Shown: one piece after another, positions 49,346 through 61,100 of the stretch
Layout of the letters: every line of letters starts with the position of its first letter
How positions within the stretch are numbered: the stretch's first letter is position 1
Source: Rostratula benghalensis
Lineage: Eukaryota > Chordata > Aves > Charadriiformes > Rostratulidae
DNA length: 64,000 nt
NCBI GenBank assembly: GCA_013399305.1
Contig: VXAI01000088.1
Location: 1,637,334-1,701,333 of the forward strand
Direction: 5' to 3'
The notes under the pieces: model-generated
What the model was told of the DNA's origin: nothing
Database searches by the model: none
Seen by the model: only the letters and a program-made list of their open reading frames with translations
Position numbers and translations under genes: made by a program

Positions 49346-52300
49346 GGCTAAAGACGTTAATCCTGCTACGGTGCCGCCTGCCCAGGACTCCTAATTCCTC
49401 CCTGGGTTTCTGGTGGTGTCAGGAGATCTGAATGCATGGGTCTGCTGTAGTGTACGTAGCCTGGAGTACTCCACAAGGGCATCCACTCATGAATCAGTCT
49501 TCTCTTTATCTTTTTTTTTTTTTTTAATTAAGGAAAAAAGAGTTCCTATAATACACACGGGAAGATGCATTAATGAAGGAAAACATAAACAGCCAGTGTT
49601 TGCCTAAAATTAAAGAAGAAATTTTTCTTAGTAAAGCCGTGCTTTCCTTGGAGCGGGGAGATCAGAATGACCAGCCGCTTGACTAATGACGTTGTTGTCC
49701 ACATGAAAGGGAAGGAGTCAGCTCCCTTTGTGCTAAAACCTCTCTCTGCTGCCTCTCGTTTCCTGTAACTCTACACACACTGTTTAGGCTTCCAGAGAAT
49801 ACAGTTCCCCTCCTGCTGTTTTTACAGTGGTGAATGTCTCTGAAAAAGTACAGGAGATTCAGCTTAATAAGGCTCTTACTGCTAGTAAAAAGTGATGTCA
49901 AACCTAGGGATAATGAGAAATATTTACACTGCCTTTCAGAATGTTTGTGGGGATTATCAATCCTCAGCCATAACAAGGCTGAATGATAAGTATTTAGGTA
50001 TATGGTGCATGTTGTTTTCCATGGTACCTATTACCCAGTGCTTGTTTTGGGGCTATTTCTCAGTATATATATGTTTAAGTCTATATCTTCATATATATTT
50101 TGTTGTCAGCATATTGCCTGGAATATTGGCAAGGTACTTAAGAGGGTGATTTGAGCAAAGACTGTTCTGCTGCTCAAACCTTCTGCATCTCACTAAAAGG
50201 TGTATTTCTACACACAGGTGGTTCCTCGGAAAACACTCACCTGTGTTACCAGGAGATGGTCATTGAAAGGCACTAAATATTTCACTCTGGGGCCGGTGCT
50301 AGCTAGGGGGAGAAGAGTAATGTTGCAGAGAACAAGTGTGGCAGATTTGTGTACTCGTGTACTGAGGATAAAAGCAAAATTTCTGAGTAATCGTTTCACA
50401 ATATATAGAGAAAAGTGTAAATTGTTCCCTTCTGTATCGTTTAGGAGCATCCCTTTATGGCGGTGATGACTGTCTATAATTGTGAGTGTTTTTCATCTGG
50501 CCAGGTAGAGCTTTGTTCTTTCCTTTAAATTTGTGCATTTCCGCCATCCCAATAGGTTGGAGGTGGAAACTGCAGGGGATGAGAGGATGCATGGATGAGA
50601 GGTGGAAAATGTACACACCATGGGAACTAAGTCCAGCGTGGCTGGTTGAAGCTTTGATCTAGCTCTGTCTTGACTGCAGAAGGAACCAAAAGCCGGAGAA
50701 CCAGTATTGCTTACATTTCTGAAACACTTCCTTTTGCATAAATTCCTTTCATCGCTTGGTGGGGCAGAGTGTGAGGGAAGGTTGCTTTCTGCAGTTTCTT
50801 TGAATCTGGTGATTTTCAGTGTTCTTAATAATGTACTTTCCTTCTGAAAGACTTCTGACTAATATGCAGCTGAGGTTCATCCATGGTCTCAGTTTCCTAA
50901 GTGAAAAAGGGTTAGTTTGTTTTGTGTCATCCCAATGTACTTAATACTCTGTAGAAGACCTCATAGGGTAGTAGGAATGTATCTTTTCTTTCCAGTGCTG
51001 TCAGAAATCAAAAGGTCCTAAATAAAGACCTCCAAAAGAAGGTCAGGGATGAGGTTGGGATGGAACAAGAAAATGTCAGTTCTGTAGAACAAGTGCCAAG
51101 TGCTAGAGGCAAAATGTTTCTTTGATGTTTCAAAATGGCTAAAGGAATCAATGATAACATCGAGAGAAGTTTGTTACATCTTTATGTATTTTAAGGAAGC
51201 GGTTTTGTGCCCTTAACAAAGGAAGGACGGAATTAGTATTTATAAGTGTTTAATTGGATTGTAGATGCTAGGTTGGGCACGGAAGGCAGCCATATCAATA
51301 GTAAGATGCGACTACTGTAATCTGAGGATCAGAAGCTCTTTTGGGCAGATAAGATAGTGGTGTCACATGGTGGCAAATGGGGTATCGTGCTGTCAGTTGC
51401 AACAAATTCAGTTACTTTGCATTTGTCATGCCAGCGTGACATTAAATGTAGTGCTATCCTGTAAGTCTGAATACGTTCACAACATTGAAAAAGTTATATT
51501 CAGAAAAGTCAGTCAAATGATACAAAATGAAATCACTAAGCTCCTTTGTATAAGAGGGGTGATTTTCCATGAAAAAAACCTGTTCTTTTCAGTTTATAAA
51601 AGGGAGATTGCAAATTAGAAGCTGTTAAGTTTTACAGTGGAATAAAATAAACGAGAGTGGAAAAATTACTTATGTACTATTTCAAAGGGGAAAAAAGTGT
51701 ATTTAAAAATTGAATCAATTAAAAAAGTAACATATGCAGTAAAGTAATGGTCTTATAATATCATTAGCTAAAAAAGTATGATATTCACATTACAGTGAAA
51801 GCTGAACCTTCCTTTGGATTCATGAGTTAGGAAAAAGGAGGAAAGATTGCGAATAGTCAGTATGCCTGAACTTTTACAGGAAAATAAATGTTCAGGAAAT
51901 GTTAATAGCAAATTGTTACTTACCATTCAAGTAACCATTGATGAATGCTAGGTTTTGTATTAGCAAAGGAATCTAATTGGCATGTTCTTTTCAAGACCCC
52001 CTGGTTTTACCTGCTCGTTCTTCAGTGAAGATTTGAACAGAAAGGCCCGAGCTCTGCAGGCCTGTGGAAGGTTGTAGCTCCAGCATGTCAGAGATGCTCA
52101 CTCCAGATGTGCTGCATAAAGCTTGGCTTTAATTTGGGTCAGGACTGACTGATTGCTCAACTTTGTGTGCAGCACCCCAGCTGTCAGCACACGGGAAGAC
52201 CACTGAAGTCAACTCAGAAACAATCTTGGCTTGCTCAGCCGGACTAGACATCGGCTGTGTTCTGGAGTGAGAAATTAATTAAGTGGTTTTGGTGGTACCT

Positions 52301-52724
52301 GAAGCAGCACTTTCAGTTTGCCCAGATTTGGTGGTTGCTGCCAGGCGCAGGCAAGTTCGCTCCACAATGGGGCCATCGCAGCTCAGCGAGCGTGTGACAA
52401 ATGCACAAGGACCATAGTGAAGGAATACCTTCCCCGATGTTGCGAAATGCAAGAAACTGAAGATAAAAATTTCCCAGGGTTGATTCAGATTCATGTCTTC
52501 TCCATTTAGTGGTCTTAGTGGGTATGTTTGTGCTGTGCATATATGTCTACTTTTAATAAAGAGACATGCTTCCATTCCAAAATCAGTGTTTCCTTAATGA
52601 AGAAATATTTTAATTGTTATTAATCTCTCTGTCTGAGGGAGAAACATGCTGTGGTCCCATTTGCTCTGTAGCTAAGTTATTGATGCTGTGATTAAGATGT
52701 TAATTGTCTTGATGTGACAGTGGG
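49346..52724. other. Non-coding stretch, nothing firm
   Basis: AT-rich with a T run at 49,511-49,525. A GC-richer patch at about 52,270-52,560 ends with an AATAAA-containing tail ('ttttaataaagagacatg') and could be an old retrocopy, but no parent gene was recognised. No exon with matching borders and phase was found. Confidence 0.35.
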
Positions 52725-53066
52725 CACAAGAAGGCTGAGGTGCTCAATGCTGCCTTTGCCTCATTTTTCCCCCCAGCCAGGCCTCTGTGCTTGGAGAGAT
52801 GAGTCAAGGAGAGAAATAACCAGCAGCGTAAGAGCATCAGGCTGAGGTGGCTGGAGACAATCTCACCATGGGCCAATGAGACAGGGCAGGTTGTACCTGA
52901 GGGTGTTGAGAGATGGCCAGTGTCCTTGCAAGGTGAGACATCGATAGCCTCTCCCAGTCATGGAGATCCGGGGAGGTCCCCATTGAATAAAGAAAAGCAA
53001 ATGTTATGTCTGTCTTCCAAAACGACAGTAGAGATGATCTGCGAAACTGCACTGGTCAGTCTTGCT
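52725..53066 (+). mobile_element. CR1: CR1 LINE, internal ORF2 fragment upstream of RT
   Basis: Sense CR1 blocks in order: 'aaggctgaggtgctcaatgc', 'tgcctttgcctcat', then 'agaaaagcaaatgttatgtc', 'tgtcttccaaaacgacagta' and 'actgcactggtcagtc'. These correspond to the ORF2 part between endonuclease and reverse transcriptase (usual 'gaaagcgaatgtcact..ctgtcttcaaaaagg' and '..ggctggtcagcct'). The fragment lacks the 3' end, which is unusual for a CR1. It stops exactly where an LTR fragment begins, so insertion or recombination may have removed the rest. Confidence 0.75.
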
Positions 53067-53315
53067 TCCAGTTTTTATTACTGATTGTGACATCATATGG
53101 GACATCCCATTGGGCAGCTGGAGTCAGCTGTCTCACCTTTGTCCCCTCCCAACTTCTAGTGCACCTCCAGACAGCTTGCTGGTGGGACAGTAGGAGAAAG
53201 GGAGAAGGCCTTGACACGTACATCACTGTATCACAGATCCAAAACATAAGCTAAACCATACAAGGAACTATGAATAAAATGAACTGTATCCCAGCCCAAA
53301 GCAGCATATAACTTT
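53067..53315 (+). mobile_element. ERV LTR fragment (right half)
   Basis: Shares blocks with the long LTR copy at 15.8-16.4 kb: 'gacatcatatgggacatccc', 'ggagtcagctgtc', 'gtcccctcccaacttctagt', 'gatccaaaacataagc' and a terminal 'ctgtatcccagcccaaagc'. Only the right part is present; the left border abuts a CR1 fragment with no spacer. No internal retroviral sequence remains. Confidence 0.75.
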
Positions 53316-54969
53316 ATCAGTGGCCTGGGGTAGATCACAGAATCCTCACCCATCAGGTTTTCAAATAGCACCAAATGGCGGGGGGCGGGGGAGGGAAGTA
53401 ATACAGAGCCCATAGGTCCTGAAAATAAAAATCAAGATCACAACTGGGAATTTTTTCAAAGTCTGTTAGTATAGCTGAGGTATTTAATACATTGGACTTG
53501 ATGTGTCTTTTTTTTTTTTTCCTGGGTAGACATTTGAGTTTATTTACAGGTCATCTACCAGTAATTTCAAATGGAAGCAGAGATGAAAAAGCCCTCTGTG
53601 GGTTTTTCTTCACAGAAAGCTTAGGAAGTAAGCTTAAGGCTCATCTCTACTTTGAAATTCTTAATTAAGAAAAAACCCAAAACACAACAAAATCAAAGCA
53701 AGCCTATCTTTTGTAGCTGATAATTTCCTCTTTCAGCAAGAGATCAATGCCCCAACATGATGGCAAATGACCCTGTGCCATTAGAAGTATCATCTTTTTC
53801 TTATTATCAGGCCAGTTCCTGTAAGAATAGAGAAAAGGCTTCATTTCATGTGCACGCTGCACTATAGCAACAGATGCTCTATATGCACTTTCAGTACTTA
53901 GTTGTGGGTTTCAGCCACAGTGTCAAATCGTGTACTTTCTAACCTGAATGATGCTTTATGTTTTTCAAAGATTTCCAGCTTTCATTCAGTCCCATTTAAG
54001 AGACGGGTGACAAGGGCATAGCTGAGAGTCTGATCAACCTCCCTGAGGGGAGTAGGCTTCGTGAACATTGGTGCACTGGGAACAAATATTTAAATTTTTA
54101 TCTATATGGAATACATAAAATAATTTGCTGGTCTTTGCAGGATCTCATTACGCTTTTCCTGCCTTTTATTTTGTGATAGTTTCATTGTGCATAACTTCAT
54201 CTCAGTGGGAAATTTGCAGGATTTTGCATTTTCTCTTTTCTTTCCTCTTGGATTCTACTTTGAAGATGTGCACAGATCTCTGTAGCTGAGATACTGAAGG
54301 CAAACTCAGTTTGTTAAAATGCCAGTAAAGCTGATTAAAATGCCTGTAGGTTGCACAAAGCACCATAAATGGGGCAATCTTTTGGATGCCCTAGCACTGA
54401 AAAATCTTGGATGGGCTATTTATCTGTCAAACCGAAACCTTCCGAATAGATCTTCATTTGGCAAATCATCCAGAACTGGTACCAGCTCGTGAGTGGGAGC
54501 ACCGATGTCGTATTTCATCCTGACCTAAACACCTGCCAAACTGCACTGTGCTGGCCTCTCAGGCACCAACAAATCATGACCCTGCTAGGAGAACACCGGG
54601 ACATTTTAACATACTTTGTATAGCTGTAAAATAGTTAATGACTTCCGTATATAACAGATAAGGGAGGTGGGGTTTTTTTTGGTTTGGGTTTTGTGGGTTT
54701 TTTTTTTTTCCTTTGAGTTGGCAGATTGCCGTCTTCCCCTTTGGCTCTGTGATTCTGCATTTGAAGCACGTTCCTTGCAAAACAGATCCCCTATCAAAAA
54801 GTGAGTAGGCATCTAGATAATTGGAGCACAAAGGGTCATTGTCTGTAACTAGGGGGCCATGATTCATCTCACATCATTGTTTTTAAAAATATAATTTGAC
54901 AGTTGTAACAGGCAAACTAAGCCGAATGTTTCGAGACTCATATCAAGATAATCTTTTCATTTTAAAAGC
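53316..54969. other. Non-coding stretch with G-rich tract
   Basis: A 'ggcggggggcgggggaggg' tract at 53,377-53,395 is a potential quadruplex. T runs occur at 53,509-53,520 and 54,700-54,710. No gene or preserved repeat was recognised. Confidence 0.4.
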
Positions 54970-54974
54970 AGGGC

Positions 54975-55130
54975 AGTCTGGTAGCTCCCTCAGGGAGTTA
55001 GGACTTGGGAGATTCAGTTTCAAGTGCTCACTCTGAAATAGGCTGAACACCTGAGCTTGGGCAGTTCACGCAGGTCAGGCTTTTCTAAGGGCATAACCCA
55101 ACTGAAAGCACTGGGAGTTAAGCTTCTTCA
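54975..55130 (+). mobile_element. MIR-like SINE relic
   Basis: 'aggacttgggagattcagtt', 'caagtgctcactctg' and 'cctgagcttgggcagttcac' follow the order of an amniote core-SINE ('ggacttgggagacccaggtt', 'ctgctctg', 'gaccttgggcaagtcac'). It is diverged but three blocks are in order and correctly spaced. Confidence 0.45.
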
Positions 55131-55888
55131 TATTTCTGAGGTTTTAGGTCCAAGTGCCCCAAAAATCCCAAATGCTCTTTAAGCAGAAAAGTTTTGTGAT
55201 CCATCCGTTGTTTCCACTGAAGTGACCAGTAGCCAGGGGTTGAATCCACATCTTGAAAAACAGCTTAATTCTTCCCTTTTTAGCTAGTAGCAGACAGCGT
55301 CATGAGCAAGGCAGGAGACAGTGAGGCCAGGCGCTGTGCTAACCACCAAGGACCCACCATGTCCTTACAGACTTGTCTTTGGCCAGTCCAAGGTAATGTT
55401 GGAAAGTCCTGTGAGCAAGGTGAGAACGTGGGGCAGAAAGCTGGGGCACTGTCATGCCTACATCGTGCTTCTTGCAAGGACCAAATGCAGAGGTTTGAGC
55501 TGAAACGCAGCTCCTGCCAAGGCTGGTGGCCCCAGATGGGGTGACCCAGAGGGCTTTCTGGTGGCACAGCTGTTTTCACTGGAGCCTGATCCCAGGTTAT
55601 GCAGCTGTGCCATATTGGAGCCAATTTGAACATAGGCATAGCTAAGACCCCAGGAAATGATGCGGGAGAAGGGACTGCTGTCAGCCCCTCTATTAAAAAA
55701 ACAGATCTTAGCTATTTTGCATCTCTACATCCTCAAAAATGTATAATATCTTCAGAAGAGTTAGGAAGATAAGCATATTAAGGACTATTTGGGTAGTTAT
55801 ATGGATAATATTTGATGAGATTCACATTAATAGTAAAGTCACTGGCAGTTGTCTATACCCCTTTGTTATTTATTATCAGGGTGGGTCT
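55131..55888. other. Non-coding stretch, nothing recognised
   Basis: The minus frame at 55,280-55,639 (119 codons) is open on a GC-richer patch but resembles no family I know and lacks clear splice borders. Confidence 0.4.
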
Positions 55889-56310
55889 TTAGAATTATAG
55901 CATGGTTCACGTTGGAAGTGACTCTAAAGATAATCCAGTTCCAAACCCCCTGCCATGGACAGAGACACCTCCCACCAGAGCAGGTTGCTCAAAGCCCCAT
56001 CCAACCTGGCCTTGAACCCCTCCAGGGATGGGGCAGCCACAGCTTCTTTGAGAAACCTGTTCCAGTGTCTCATCACCCTCACAGGAAAGGATTTCTTCAC
56101 AAGGGCTGATCTAAATCTCCCTTCTTGCAGTTTGAAGCCATCACCCTTTGTCCTGTCACTTCACTCCCTGACAGAGTCCCTCCCCATCTCTCCTCTAGGC
56201 CCCCTTTAGGTACTGGAAGGGGCTCTAAGGTCTCCCCGGAACCTCCAGGCTGAAGAACCCCACCTCTCTTAGCTTGTCCTCATAGCAGAGCTGCTCCAGC
56301 ACTCTGAAAT
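55889..56310 (-). mobile_element. CR1: CR1 LINE 3' fragment, minus orientation
   Basis: Antisense CR1 blocks: 'gcatggttcacgttggaagt', 'cacctcccaccagagcaggt', 'tgctcaaagccccatccaac', 'ctggccttgaacccctccag', 'cctgttccagtgtctcatca' and 'gtttgaagccatcacccttt'. These are the reverse complement of the 3' region of the plus-strand copy at 61.4 kb. It is the same or a close subfamily. Its 5' end faces the next, oppositely oriented CR1. Confidence 0.9.
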
Positions 56311-56344
56311 GGTAAGCACAGGACTAATACTTCTTGTTACTGCC

Positions 56345-57179
56345 TAGGTATATCTGTAAGGCCTTTGGTACAGTTACCCGCGACATTCTTACCTCTAAAC
56401 TGGAGATAAATGGGTTTAATGGTGAGCTGTTGGATGGATAAGGACTTGGGTAGATGGCCATGTCCAAAGAGCTACAGTCAATAGCTCAGTGTCCAAGTGG
56501 AAACCAGTAACTGGAACTTTGGTGTCCCTCGAGGGTCCATACTGGGACCAATACTTTGTCATATCTTTACCAATGACATAGGCAGTGGGATTGAATTCAC
56601 CCTCAGCAAACTTGCTGATGACACCAAGCTGTGTGGCACAGTCAACACGCTGGAGGGAAGTGATGCCATCCAGAGGTGCCTGGACAGGCTGGAGGAGTGG
56701 GCCCATGCAAACCTCATGAAGTTCAACCATGCCAAGTGCATCCTGAGTCAGGGCAGTCGCCAATACCAGTACAGACTGGGGAATGAATGGATTGAGGGCA
56801 GCCCTGCGGAGAAGGATTGGGAATATTTGAGGATGAAAAACTGAACATAAACCAGAATTCTGTGGGAAGACCTTACGGAGTATTTAAAGGAGGCCTAAAG
56901 GAGAGATGGGGAGGGATTCTTTATCAGGGGGTGTGGTGATAGGATCAGAGATAACAGTTTTAATCTGAAAGAGGGCAGACTTAGATTAAGTATTAAGAAG
57001 CAAGTTTTTACTGTGGGGATGATGAAACAATGTTGAGATCTTCAAAGTTAAGTTAGATGGGGCTTTGAGCAACCTTGTCTGGTTAAAAGGTATCTCTGGC
57101 CATGGCAAGGGGGTTGGAAGGAGCTGATCATTAAAGGTCCCTTCAACCTAAACCACTCTAAGATTCTATGATTCTATGT
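56345..57179 (+). mobile_element. CR1: CR1 LINE with reverse transcriptase piece and 3' tail
   Basis: The open frame 56,497-56,844 is a CR1 reverse transcriptase segment: GVPRGSILGPIL matches the usual GVPQGSVLGP block, and LADDTKL (56,611-56,631) carries the catalytic Asp pair (usual FADDTKL). Upstream to about 56,345 the RT frame is broken ('aaggcctttggtacagttac' corresponds to the KAFDTV region). After about 56,840 the sequence jumps to the CR1 3' region and ends at 57,163-57,178 with 'attctatgattctatg'. So an internal deletion removed the ORF2 carboxyl end. The copy is non-functional. Confidence 0.92.
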
Positions 57180-58636
57180 ATCTTTCTCACTAATTCTGCC
57201 TGTAATATTCCAGCAGCTCTGTGTCTGGGGGAGAGATGCGTTTTGTTTAGCTGCACGTGCTGCCAAAAAAGGAATTAATAGGGGTGAAGGCAAATGGAAT
57301 AGAGAAAGATAAGTTTTGGCACAAAACCTATTCTATATCTGCAATTTTCAGAGTTTCAGACTAGCAAGTTTTTTATAGCTGATTCGCCAAAACTGATGTT
57401 ATGTATATTTAATACAATTACAGAAATAATCTCTACACACATGCAAATTGAGGAAGTTATTGTTAAGTTCAATAAGAAATTTTAATTATCAGAGAACTTA
57501 TCTCTCCTTGAAAGTCTTTCTCATTCCTTTCTTATGCTTTTAATATGGAACTATTTAAAAATAAATTCTTGATTTTTTTAAAAGCTAAATCTTAGGCAGA
57601 CAGCGCAAAGGGAGAAATGTGCAACTCAGTCATATTTCTGAGTAACAGAGTCTTACTGCTAAATGCTAATGTCATCCCACGTGCTAGGCTCTGTCCAGAT
57701 ATATTTGCAATTTGACTAGAAGTGATAAAAGTGTTTTCCAGGATGGTGGTTCTCTTATGCAAGGAAGAATGGCTGTTTAGCTAATAGAAGCACAAATAGC
57801 TTTATAGTTACTTTTCGGAAGTCAAGGGCAGGCTCACGGCCTAGTTGTGCCTGAAATCACAGCAATTGGCTCAGACCCGTGACAGCACGCATGGCAGCAA
57901 GTGGCACGGCAGCATCAGGATCAAGCAGGCAAATAATAAAGAGTGGGTAAGTGGGAATGCAGCCCAGAATCACAAGAGATGTGATTAATAATATGTCACA
58001 GTTGAGGTAAATCAGGTACATGCAGGAGGGAGAGCGGGTTCTTCAAGTGCGAGTAGGGTAAAGTCACGTTCCTGCTCCACATCTAGGACACAGACAGGGC
58101 ATGTTTCCTCGGTTGTCATATGTGCCTGCCAGTTCCTGGCTGTCTTGTTCTCATTGCTGTAGGCACAGCAACAGGACTTGGGCAGTTTGGAATGAGCAGA
58201 CATCAGTTTATGCACTAATCTTTATTCCGGTTCTGTGTGGAGTGCCCACCCTTCCACTGGATACTGGGGTCCCTGTGCCATCAGCCTATCAATCCCATCA
58301 GGTTAGAGCTGTAGCCCTTGAGATGGTAAAGTCTCACAAAGGGATAAAAACTGTTGTAGCTAGAGGTGTCAGTGACTGCAGCTAAAAACACAAAAACTGA
58401 AAGGCAATGAGATTTTTTTCCTGCTTAACCTGTGTAAAATTTTTGAACAGAACAGAAAATAGGAAAAACAAAAGTTTGCATTTCTTTTTCCACTGGGAGT
58501 AAAAGGAAGGAGAAGGAGTAAAAATCGTCCTGGCTCTGAATTTCTTGATGAGTTATCTTACATGTGATTTTTCTAGGCACATCCTCTTTTGCTTTGCCTA
58601 GGAAGATGTAAGGTCATCCTCAACTTGTCTGCAATT
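57180..58636. other. Non-coding stretch, nothing recognised
   Basis: AT-rich with small open frames. A GC-richer patch at 58,000-58,385 has opposing frames of 67 and 94 codons with no known domain. No splice-bounded exon compatible in phase with the candidate chain was found. Confidence 0.35.
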
Positions 58637-59252
58637 ACTCCAGGCCTGGTAGCCCTATGGGGTGGATTGGCCTTGGCTGCACACCAGGAGCCCACCATGC
58701 CACTCTATCACTCCCCTCCTCAGCAGAGCAAGGGAAGGGATAAAATAAGATGGTAAAAATCTTGTGTGTCAGGATAAAGCAGTTTAATAATGCAAAAGCA
58801 AATGCCACCCATGGAAGCAAAGGAAAACAAAAGATTTATTCTCTACTTCCCATCAGCAGGTGATGTTCAGTCACTTCCCAGGAAGTAGGGCTTCAGTACG
58901 TGTCGTAGTTGCTCTAGAAGACAAATGTCATCATAATGAATGTCGCCTCCCCCTCTTATCCTTTCTCTTAGCTTTTATTGCTGAGCAGACATTACATGGT
59001 AGAGGAAAATTCCTTTGATCAATTTGGGTCAGCTGTCCTGTCCCTGTCCCCTCCCAACGTCTTGCCTACCCCTAGCCTACTGGTGAGGGGGGCATGTTGG
59101 TGCGACAGCCCTGCTGTGGGAGCACTGCTCAGAGGTAACCAAAACACTGATGTGTTATCGACACCTTTCTAGCTACAAATACACAGCAGCCCCTGAGGGG
59201 GGCTGTGGGGAAAAACAGTTCTGCCTCAGCCAGACCCGACACACCCTGACAA
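58637..59252 (+). mobile_element. ERV LTR, near full-length copy
   Basis: Blocks shared with the other two copies: 'gatgttcagtcacttcccag', 'gaagacaaatgtcatc', 'ttttattgctgagcagac', 'gatcaatttgggtcagctgt', 'gtcccctcccaacgtcttg' and a terminal 'ctcagccagacccgacacac'. The left part ('ggccttggctgcacaccagg', 'ctctatcactcccctcctca') belongs to a longer subfamily form that the 15.8-kb copy lacks, so the copies may be different subfamilies. No internal viral sequence adjoins. Borders are approximate. Confidence 0.7.
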
Positions 59253-59989
59253 GTTAGTCGGATTGTACGCAGACTAACAATGTTTGAGTTTTCCAAATGG
59301 CTAAATGAGTCAGAACTGCCTGTCTGTTCTCAGGTACGGCCACCTACAATGACCACAGAGCCTTTGCTAGTCACCACTGCGGGTAGCTATAGCACTCAGA
59401 AAAAGTCCGGTTTGCTTCTCAGTGAAGGCAGTTGTGCAGGGCACACTCAGTAGGTCTGAAGGACAGAGCAGGTCATGGGCACTGAGCCACATGTCAGCAT
59501 TGCTGGGGGAGTGGTGTAAGAACTTTGTTTGCAGGGTTTTTTATCTTCTCAAACCCCACCATTTGTAGACTTCACGCTTTATCTGCAAGGCATGGGCAGT
59601 TTAATTCACAATGGAATTCCACTAATAGCTGTGTTATCTCAGCTGTAATTCAGAGATATCAGAGATGATAAAGACCTGCTTGTATATTTTGGCCTACCTC
59701 TCTGTAAAGGCGGGGTTAAACTCTTACAAACACTTCAGTTTTACTCTCCAGCTTTATTTATTTCAGCTGACAGGACTTCCACTGTACCTGGGGGAGCACT
59801 CCATGGTTGGTGCATTCCACTTCTAGGAGTTTATCCAGACACTTGGCTTAGATTTTTCATTCTCAATTTTCATCTCATTACTTTTGGCTATTCTCCTTTA
59901 TGCTACCTGAGATATCTCTTTTTTCTCTGCTTAGTTTTCATATCCTTCAGCTATTTGTTAATGGTTATATTGATGCCTTTTAAGCATTC
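59253..59989. other. Non-coding stretch, nothing recognised
   Basis: No exon or repeat was assigned. The right end may belong to the old CR1 that follows. Confidence 0.35.
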
Positions 59990-60160
59990 CACAGCCAGGC
60001 CATGTTTATTTAGATCTTTTCATCTTTCTTCATAAGTCAATGCCTCCAGCCCACTTTAATCATATCACTGGCTTTGCACTGACCTCTCTCCAATTTACAA
60101 CTCTTCTCAATAATGAGAGTCTCAGGGCTAAGCACAATTTTCTGGGAACACACTGTAGAG
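59990..60160 (-). mobile_element. CR1: Ancient CR1-type LINE fragment, minus orientation
   Basis: 'atcttttcatctttcttcat', 'caatgcctccagcccacttt', 'gacctctctccaatttac' and 'gctaagcacaattttctggg' follow the antisense order of CR1 ORF2 carboxyl sequence ('..tttcctcataggacatgccctccagccc..', '..ctctccaa..', '..gcccagaactgg'). Strongly diverged. Confidence 0.55.
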
Positions 60161-60323
60161 AAATAATTTTACCTGTGATTTCAAGTGTGATGTATTTGCA
60201 GCTGCAATCCATATTTTTCCCCTGCAGTTTTGCATTGAAAGGTCTTGTTTGCTGACAAGATTACCTAATTTGCTATGAGATGTATGCTTCTGTTTGGGTT
60301 TTGGTTTCTTTTTTGTTTCTTTC

Positions 60324-60346
60324 TTTTTTTTTTTTTTTTTTTTTTT
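60324..60346. repeat. Poly-T tract
   Basis: A run of 23 T bases is directly visible, next to T-rich sequence on its left. On the minus strand this would be an A tail, but no retrocopy body was recognised beside it. Confidence 0.9.
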
Positions 60347-61100
60347 GACATCTGTACAAATTATGAATGGGGAAAAATGATCAGAGAAATGTGGAGATCA
60401 AGGGCACATGGAGCAGAGCCCTCATCCAAGTGATGTGGAAATGCATGGAGGTTTTCCATATTTTTACTGAAGAGGTCAGAAATATGGGCATAGGTACTAT
60501 CTTAATGCATCAGACTCAATGAATATGCACTGCACAGGAGAGCTCTGCATACATAACGGCTGTATTCCTAGGAGTATTTGCTTAAAAAAAACCACCAAAA
60601 CCCACATCAAAACAGGTGATCTGGATGAAAATCCTTGTTCATGCCAATGAAGATGAAAGCAATCAGTGCCACCTGATTAGCTTCATGCCTTAACCTTTTC
60701 CTAGCCCCGGATGCCATTCCTGAAGTTGCCTTATGGAAGACTTTTAAACTGAAACTCATCAGCTTCCATGACAGAGAAAAGGAAGCCAGCAGAGGGTAGC
60801 AAAACAGTAAAATGGACAAGGTGAGAACCACAGAGGGTTCCTTTTAAGATTGCTTTTGCTTGGGGTGTATAAGGAGCATGACCTCAAACGAGTTTTGTCG
60901 AATAGGAAAGTGTTTGCTGCGGTTGAGGACGTTAGTGATGTGCAGTTTTTTATTTAGAAAGACGTCAACACTGGCAGCAGGGTTATGAATGAAGATATAG
61001 TAGAAGTTTGACTTGTCACTTAATGAGTGTTTTGTTTTTATTGTGAGCTCAACATTTCTAATATTTCTGTCTTTCCCCATAGTGCTTATTTGTTGTCTAG

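Noticed and set aside
56497..56844. 116-codon frame as a host gene
   Set aside because: It is a CR1 reverse transcriptase fragment, reported as a mobile element instead.
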